From: Pseudomonas floridensis
GTDB taxonomy: Bacteria > Pseudomonadota > Gammaproteobacteria > Pseudomonadales > Pseudomonadaceae
Length of the DNA: 49,647 nucleotides
Reading direction: 5' to 3'
Assembly (NCBI RefSeq): GCF_002087235.1
Contig: NZ_MUIO01000016.1
Coordinates: 1 to 49,647 of the forward strand
Every line of letters starts with the position of its first letter. The stretch's first letter is position 1. A program made the translations under genes and the position numbers. The notes beneath the pieces were generated by a model. It was not told the DNA's origin and searched no databases. It saw only the letters and a list, made by a program, of their open reading frames with translations. Shown here piece by piece: positions 45,614-49,647 of the stretch.

Positions 45614-46948
45614 ATGATCCATATTCCGAAGTCCGAATACGCCCGCCGACGCAAAGCCCTGATGGCTCAGATGGAGCCCAACAGCATCGCCATCCTGCCC
45701 GCTGCGGCCGTGGCGATCCGCAATCGAGACGTCGAGCATGTGTACCGGCAGGACAGCGATTTTCAGTACCTGAGCGGATTTCCGGAGCCGGAAGCCGTGG
45801 TGGTGCTGATCCCCGGTCGCGAGTACGGCGAGTACGTACTGTTCTGCCGTGAGCGCAATCCCGAACGCGAGCTGTGGGACGGCCTGCGCGCAGGGCAGGA
45901 AGGCGCGATCCGTGATTTCGGTGCGGACGATGCCTTTCCGATCAACGATATCGACGACATCCTGCCGGGGCTGATCGAGGGCCGCGATCGGGTGTATTCG
46001 GCGATGGGCAGCAATCCCGAGTTTGATCGGCACCTGATGGAGTGGATCAACGTGATCCGCTCCAAGGCCCATCTGGGCGCTCAGCCTCCCAACGAATTCG
46101 AGGCGCTGGACCATCTGCTGCATGACATGCGGCTGTACAAGTCGGCGGCCGAGATCAAGGTCATGCGCGGCGCGGCCGAGATTTCTGCACGCGCTCACGT
46201 GCGAGCCATGCAGGCCTGCCGCGCCGGGCTGCACGAGTACAGTCTCGAAGCCGAACTGGACTACGAGTTCCGCAAGGGCGGCGCGAAAATGCCTGCCTAC
46301 GGTTCCATCGTCGCGGCAGGCCGCAATGCCTGCATCCTGCATTACCAGCAGAACGACGCGCCATTGAAGGACGGCGATCTGGTGCTGATCGATGCCGGGT
46401 GCGAAATCGACTGTTACGCCAGCGATATCACGCGCACCTTCCCGGTCAGCGGCAGGTTCTCGCCGGAACAGAAGGCTATTTATGAACTGGTGCTCAAGTC
46501 CCAGTACGCGGCGTTCGAAGCGATCGGTCCGGGCAAGCACTGGAACCAGGCGCATGAAGCCACGGTCCAGGTTATTACCGCAGGGCTCGTCGAGCTGGGC
46601 CTGTTGCAGGGCGATGTGAATCGGCTGATCGAAGACGAAGCCTACAAGGCGTTTTACATGCATCGGGCCGGGCACTGGCTGGGCATGGACGTGCATGACG
46701 TCGGTGAATACAAGGTCGGTGGAGAATGGCGCGTACTGGAAGTCGGTATGGCGCTGACCGTCGAGCCCGGCATTTACGTGGCTCCCGACAATCTGAATGT
46801 CGCAAAGAAATGGCGAGGTATCGGTGTGCGAATCGAGGACGACGTGGTGGTGACCAAGAAAGGCTGTGAAGTGCTTTCCGGTGGCGTGCCCAAGACAGTG
46901 GCCGAGATCGAGGCGCTGATGGCTGCCGCGCGGGTTGACGCGGCATGA
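45614..46948 (+). CDS. pepP: Xaa-Pro aminopeptidase
   Basis: This 444-residue metallopeptidase of the M24 pita-bread fold removes N-terminal residues before proline. Metal ligands are visible in DAGCEIDCYASDITRTFP (two Asp), HRAGHWLGMDVHDVG (His), LTVEPGIYV (Glu) and GIGVRIEDDVVV (Glu). ATG 45614 (MIHIPKSEYARRR) is preferred; a TTG two codons earlier also fits. It ends in a 4-base overlap with ubiH, the standard pepP-ubiH arrangement. Confidence 0.95.
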   Translation: MIHIPKSEYARRRKALMAQMEPNSIAILPAAAVAIRNRDVEHVYRQDSDFQYLSGFPEPEAVVVLIPGREYGEYVLFCRERNPERELWDGLRAGQEGAIRDFGADDAFPINDIDDILPGLIEGRDRVYSAMGSNPEFDRHLMEWINVIRSKAHLGAQPPNEFEALDHLLHDMRLYKSAAEIKVMRGAAEISARAHVRAMQACRAGLHEYSLEAELDYEFRKGGAKMPAYGSIVAAGRNACILHYQQNDAPLKDGDLVLIDAGCEIDCYASDITRTFPVSGRFSPEQKAIYELVLKSQYAAFEAIGPGKHWNQAHEATVQVITAGLVELGLLQGDVNRLIEDEAYKAFYMHRAGHWLGMDVHDVGEYKVGGEWRVLEVGMALTVEPGIYVAPDNLNVAKKWRGIGVRIEDDVVVTKKGCEVLSGGVPKTVAEIEALMAAARVDAA

Positions 46949-48132
46949 GTCGCTTCAATATAGCCATCGTCGGCGGCGGACTGGTCGGTGCCAGTCTTGC
47001 GCTGGCGTTGCAGGCGGGTGCCAAGGCGCGGGGCTGGAAGATCGTTCTGGTCGAACCCTTCGCGCCGGGTGAAACCTATCAGCCCAGCTACGACGCCCGG
47101 TCTTCGGCGCTGTCGTTCGGTGCGCGGCGTATCTACGAACGTCTTGGCGTCTGGCAGCAGATCTCGCGCCGCGCCGAGCCGATTCTGCAGATTCAGGTAT
47201 CCGACCGGGGCCGCTTCGGCGCGACCCGTCTGTCGGCCATTGAAGAAGGTGTACCTGCGCTGGGTTACGTGGTCGAAAACGCCTGGCTTGGGCAATGTCT
47301 GTGGGCGGGCCTGGATCGCGACGTAGTCAGTTGGCGTGTGCCGGCCGAGGTGCGCAAGATGCAGCCGCTGGCCGACGGATACCGTCTGACGCTGGCCGAC
47401 GAAAGCGAACTGGAATGCGATCTGGCAGTGCTCGCTGATGGAGGCCGTTCAAGCCTGCGCGAACAGTTGGGCATTGGCGTTCGGCAAACGCCTTACGACC
47501 AGAGCGCGCTGATTGCCAACATCACGCCGAGTGAGGCGCATTGCGGTCAGGCGTTCGAACGCTTCACCGATGAGGGGCCGATGGCCTTGCTGCCGTTGCC
47601 GGAAAATCGCTGCGCCCTTGTCTGGACGCGGCGCGGCAACGACACTCAACGTCTCGCCGAGCTGGACGACCGTGCCTTTCTTGAAGAACTGCAGGGCGTG
47701 TTTGGCTACCGGCTCGGCACGTTGCGTCAGGTCGGCGCACGGCATGTGTATCCGCTGGCGCTGGTGGAGGCCGAAGAGCAGGTGCGCTCGCATCTGGTGA
47801 TTCTCGGCAACGCCGCGCACAGCCTGCATCCGATTGCCGGACAGGGTTTCAATCTGTCGCTGCGCGACGCCGATGCACTGGCCGAGACGTTGCTTGAGAG
47901 CGATTCCGCGCTGGGCGATCTGGCGACGCTGCAGGTCTATCGCGAACGTCAACGCCTTGATCAGCAACTGACCGTGGGGTTTTCCGACAAGGTGACGCGC
48001 CTGTTCGGCAGCACTCAGTCGGCGATCACCACGGGCCGTAATCTTGGCCTGCTGGGGCTCGATCTGTTGCCCACGGCCAAGCGCTGGTTTGCGCGTCAGG
48101 CCATGGGCCTGGGGACGCGTACCGATGTGTGA
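46945..48132 (+). CDS. ubiH: 2-octaprenyl-6-methoxyphenol hydroxylase
   Basis: This 395-residue flavin monooxygenase of the UbiH/UbiF/COQ6 family has the FAD GxGxxG motif IAIVGGGLVGASLALAL at the N-terminus and the second FAD motif GNAAHSLHPIAGQGFNLSLR near residues 289-308. It hydroxylates the ubiquinone ring. The ATGA overlap with pepP couples it to that gene, and a second family member follows 51 bp on. Confidence 0.94.
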   Translation: MSRFNIAIVGGGLVGASLALALQAGAKARGWKIVLVEPFAPGETYQPSYDARSSALSFGARRIYERLGVWQQISRRAEPILQIQVSDRGRFGATRLSAIEEGVPALGYVVENAWLGQCLWAGLDRDVVSWRVPAEVRKMQPLADGYRLTLADESELECDLAVLADGGRSSLREQLGIGVRQTPYDQSALIANITPSEAHCGQAFERFTDEGPMALLPLPENRCALVWTRRGNDTQRLAELDDRAFLEELQGVFGYRLGTLRQVGARHVYPLALVEAEEQVRSHLVILGNAAHSLHPIAGQGFNLSLRDADALAETLLESDSALGDLATLQVYRERQRLDQQLTVGFSDKVTRLFGSTQSAITTGRNLGLLGLDLLPTAKRWFARQAMGLGTRTDV

Positions 48133-48183
48133 CGCACGTACTTTCAAAACAGGGCTTCGGCCGCAAGCGGGGACCGTTTGATC

Positions 48184-49404
48184 ATGGAAACACGCGCAGA
48201 TGTGCTCATCGTCGGTGCCGGCATGGTCGGCAGCGCGCTGGCGTTGGCCTTGCAGGGCAGCGGCCTGGATGTTGTCGTGGTCGACGGCGGACCGCTGAGC
48301 GTCAAACCGTTCGACCCGGCTTCGACGTTCGAGCCGCGTGTCAGCGCCTTGTCCGCGGCCAGCCAGCGGATTCTGCAACGCCTTGACGTCTGGGACGGCA
48401 TCGCCGCTCGCCGTATCAGCCCTTACGGCCACATGCAGGTGTGGGATGGCAGCGGCACCGGGCAGATCCATTTTTCTGCGTCCAGCGTACATGCCGATGT
48501 GCTGGGTCATATCGTCGAGAACCGTGTGGTCCAGGATGCGCTGCTGGACCGTCTGCATGACAGTGACATCGGTCTGCTGGCCAACGCCCGGCTCGAGCAG
48601 ATGCGCTATTCGGGTGATGACTGGCTGCTGACTCTGGCTGACGGCCGCCAGTTGCGCGCGCCGCTGGTCGTGGCGGCCGATGGCGCTAACTCGGCCGTGC
48701 GCCGTTTGACTGCAACGCCGACCCGCGAGTGGGATTACCTGCATAACGCAATCGTCACCAGCGTGCGCACGGCCGATTCCAACAGGAAAACCGCCTGGCA
48801 GCGCTTCACTGATGAGGGGCCGCTGGCTTTTCTGCCGCTCGATCGCGAGGGCGAGCACTGGTCTTCCATCGTCTGGTCGGTGACGCCTGCGGAGTCCGAG
48901 CGCCTGATGGCGGTGGACGACGAGGTGTTCTGCAAAGAACTCGAGCTGGCGTTCGAAGGTCGATTGGGCCAGGTGCTGGCGGTCGATGCCCGTTTGTGTG
49001 TGCCGCTGCGTCAACGTCACGCCAAGCGCTATGTCGCCAAAGGGCTGGCTCTGATCGGTGATGCCGCGCACACTATTCACCCGCTGGCCGGGCAGGGCGT
49101 AAACCTTGGTTTTCTGGACGCTGCAGTACTGGCCGAAGTGCTGACCCATGCGGCCGGGCGAGGCGAGTTGTTGTCGGATGTACGCGTATTGGGCCGTTAT
49201 GAGCGTCGTCGCATGCCGCACAACCTGGCGCTGATGGCCGCAATGGAAGGCTTCGAGCGTCTGTTTCAGGCCGATCCGCTGCCTCTGCGCTGGCTGCGCA
49301 ACACCGGGCTTAAAATGGTCAACAAGATGCCTGAAGCCAAGGCACTGTTCGTGCGCGAAGCGCTTGGGTTGGCGGGGTATCTGCCGGAATTGGCGCGACT
49401 GTAG
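48184..49404 (+). CDS. ubiI: UbiI/VisC-type FAD-dependent ubiquinone hydroxylase
   Basis: This 406-residue paralogue of UbiH has VLIVGAGMVGSALALALQGS at the N-terminus and GDAAHTIHPLAGQGVNLGFL near residues 292-311. Sequences such as QRFTDEGPLAFLPLDREGEH are shared with UbiH. It probably carries the C5 or another ring hydroxylation in ubiquinone synthesis; which one is not decided by motifs. ATG 48184 is used; a TTG two codons earlier is possible. Confidence 0.85.
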   Translation: METRADVLIVGAGMVGSALALALQGSGLDVVVVDGGPLSVKPFDPASTFEPRVSALSAASQRILQRLDVWDGIAARRISPYGHMQVWDGSGTGQIHFSASSVHADVLGHIVENRVVQDALLDRLHDSDIGLLANARLEQMRYSGDDWLLTLADGRQLRAPLVVAADGANSAVRRLTATPTREWDYLHNAIVTSVRTADSNRKTAWQRFTDEGPLAFLPLDREGEHWSSIVWSVTPAESERLMAVDDEVFCKELELAFEGRLGQVLAVDARLCVPLRQRHAKRYVAKGLALIGDAAHTIHPLAGQGVNLGFLDAAVLAEVLTHAAGRGELLSDVRVLGRYERRRMPHNLALMAAMEGFERLFQADPLPLRWLRNTGLKMVNKMPEAKALFVREALGLAGYLPELARL

Positions 49405-49564
49405 GTCTGCGCTGGAAAGCTTCCAGGGAGCGGTTACAGCCTCAAGCCGCTTTTAGTCGGTATTCGCTCTCGTTTTTCAACAGGCAAATACGATTCGGGC
49501 CATCTTGCTTGCAAGCATGACTAATGCCACTCCCACAGGTTGTGCACAGCTCCACGCTACCCCA

Positions 49565-49647
49565 TGTGGAAGCGGACTCGTCCGCGAAGGCTATATTTCA
49601 GCCGCTGGATCTTCATAGAGAGCATCGTCCTCTTCGTGGACAAGTCC
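49565..49647 (+). repeat. REPIN cut by the window edge
   Basis: The arm gtggaagcggactcgtccgc is followed by the familiar spacer gaaggctatatttcagcc and the facing arm cttcgtggacaagtcc, which runs off the end. The 160 bp between ubiI and this element hold nothing I can name. Confidence 0.75.

Noticed and set aside
47449..49221. 590-codon minus-strand frame
   Set aside because: It is antisense to ubiH and ubiI, which have full FAD motifs. It has no ribosome binding site and no recognisable domain.

Overview
The window is chromosomal DNA of a fluorescent Pseudomonas, most likely the P. syringae group. This rests on gene content and order (ppx, ppk1, hemB, trxA, rho, ubiD, glpT, 6S RNA, zapA, pepP, ubiH, which follow the order I know from Pseudomonas chromosomes), high-GC housekeeping genes, repeated gtgggagcggactcgtccgcgaa-type REP palindromes, and two tandem Gac/Rsm-type small RNA genes. 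The species is inferred from memory, not from a search.

Region 1 (1-5.5 kb) is an accessory graveyard of polymorphic toxins. The 3' end of an IS5-type transposase is followed by displaced Rhs carboxy-terminal tips. Module A is an Rhs core fragment, an HNH/EndoVII-like toxin and an Imm22-type immunity gene. Module B is a second Rhs core fragment, a WHH nuclease tip and a SMI1/KNR4 immunity gene. Module C is a decayed deaminase-like toxin with a frameshifted immunity gene. The Rhs parts are broken by nonsense codons, a frameshift and a 14-bp deletion, while the immunity genes of A and B are intact. The GC-rich Rhs core alternates with AT-rich tips and immunity genes.

Region 2 (5.5-36.9 kb) is mostly core genome. 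It holds a small membrane protein, two tandem rsmX-like sRNAs on the minus strand, an acyl-CoA ligase, a RecQ-like helicase, a glycine-zipper protein and a formate-dehydrogenase-like set (ydeP-like oxidoreductase, fdhD, LysR regulator). These are followed by kbp, yrfG, nudE-cysQ, ppx and ppk1 (convergent polyphosphate genes), hemB, dedA, elbB, a REPIN cluster, an amino-acid-type ABC transporter facing a FadR-type regulator that shares a repeated operator-like motif with it, trxA, rho, ubiD with a ferredoxin-type reductase, chaC and glpT.

Region 3 (37-41 kb) is a bacteriocin island between glpT and a quinone oxidoreductase gene. It encodes an S-type pyocin with a colicin-E-type DNase domain that is interrupted by a single amber codon, its Im-type immunity gene and an unknown coiled-coil protein. 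Decayed DNA lies beyond. The pyocin start region forms a perfect 12-bp hairpin with the Shine-Dalgarno GGA in the loop, which looks like an RsmA/CsrA target. This ties it by inference to the rsmX-like sRNAs in the same window.

Region 4 (41-49.6 kb) is core again: quinone oxidoreductase, a FliL-like secreted protein, an EVE protein, a 50-residue membrane protein, 5-formyl-THF cyclo-ligase, 6S RNA, zapA with a small coiled-coil partner, ygfB, and the pepP-ubiH-ubiI ubiquinone group. It ends in another REP element.
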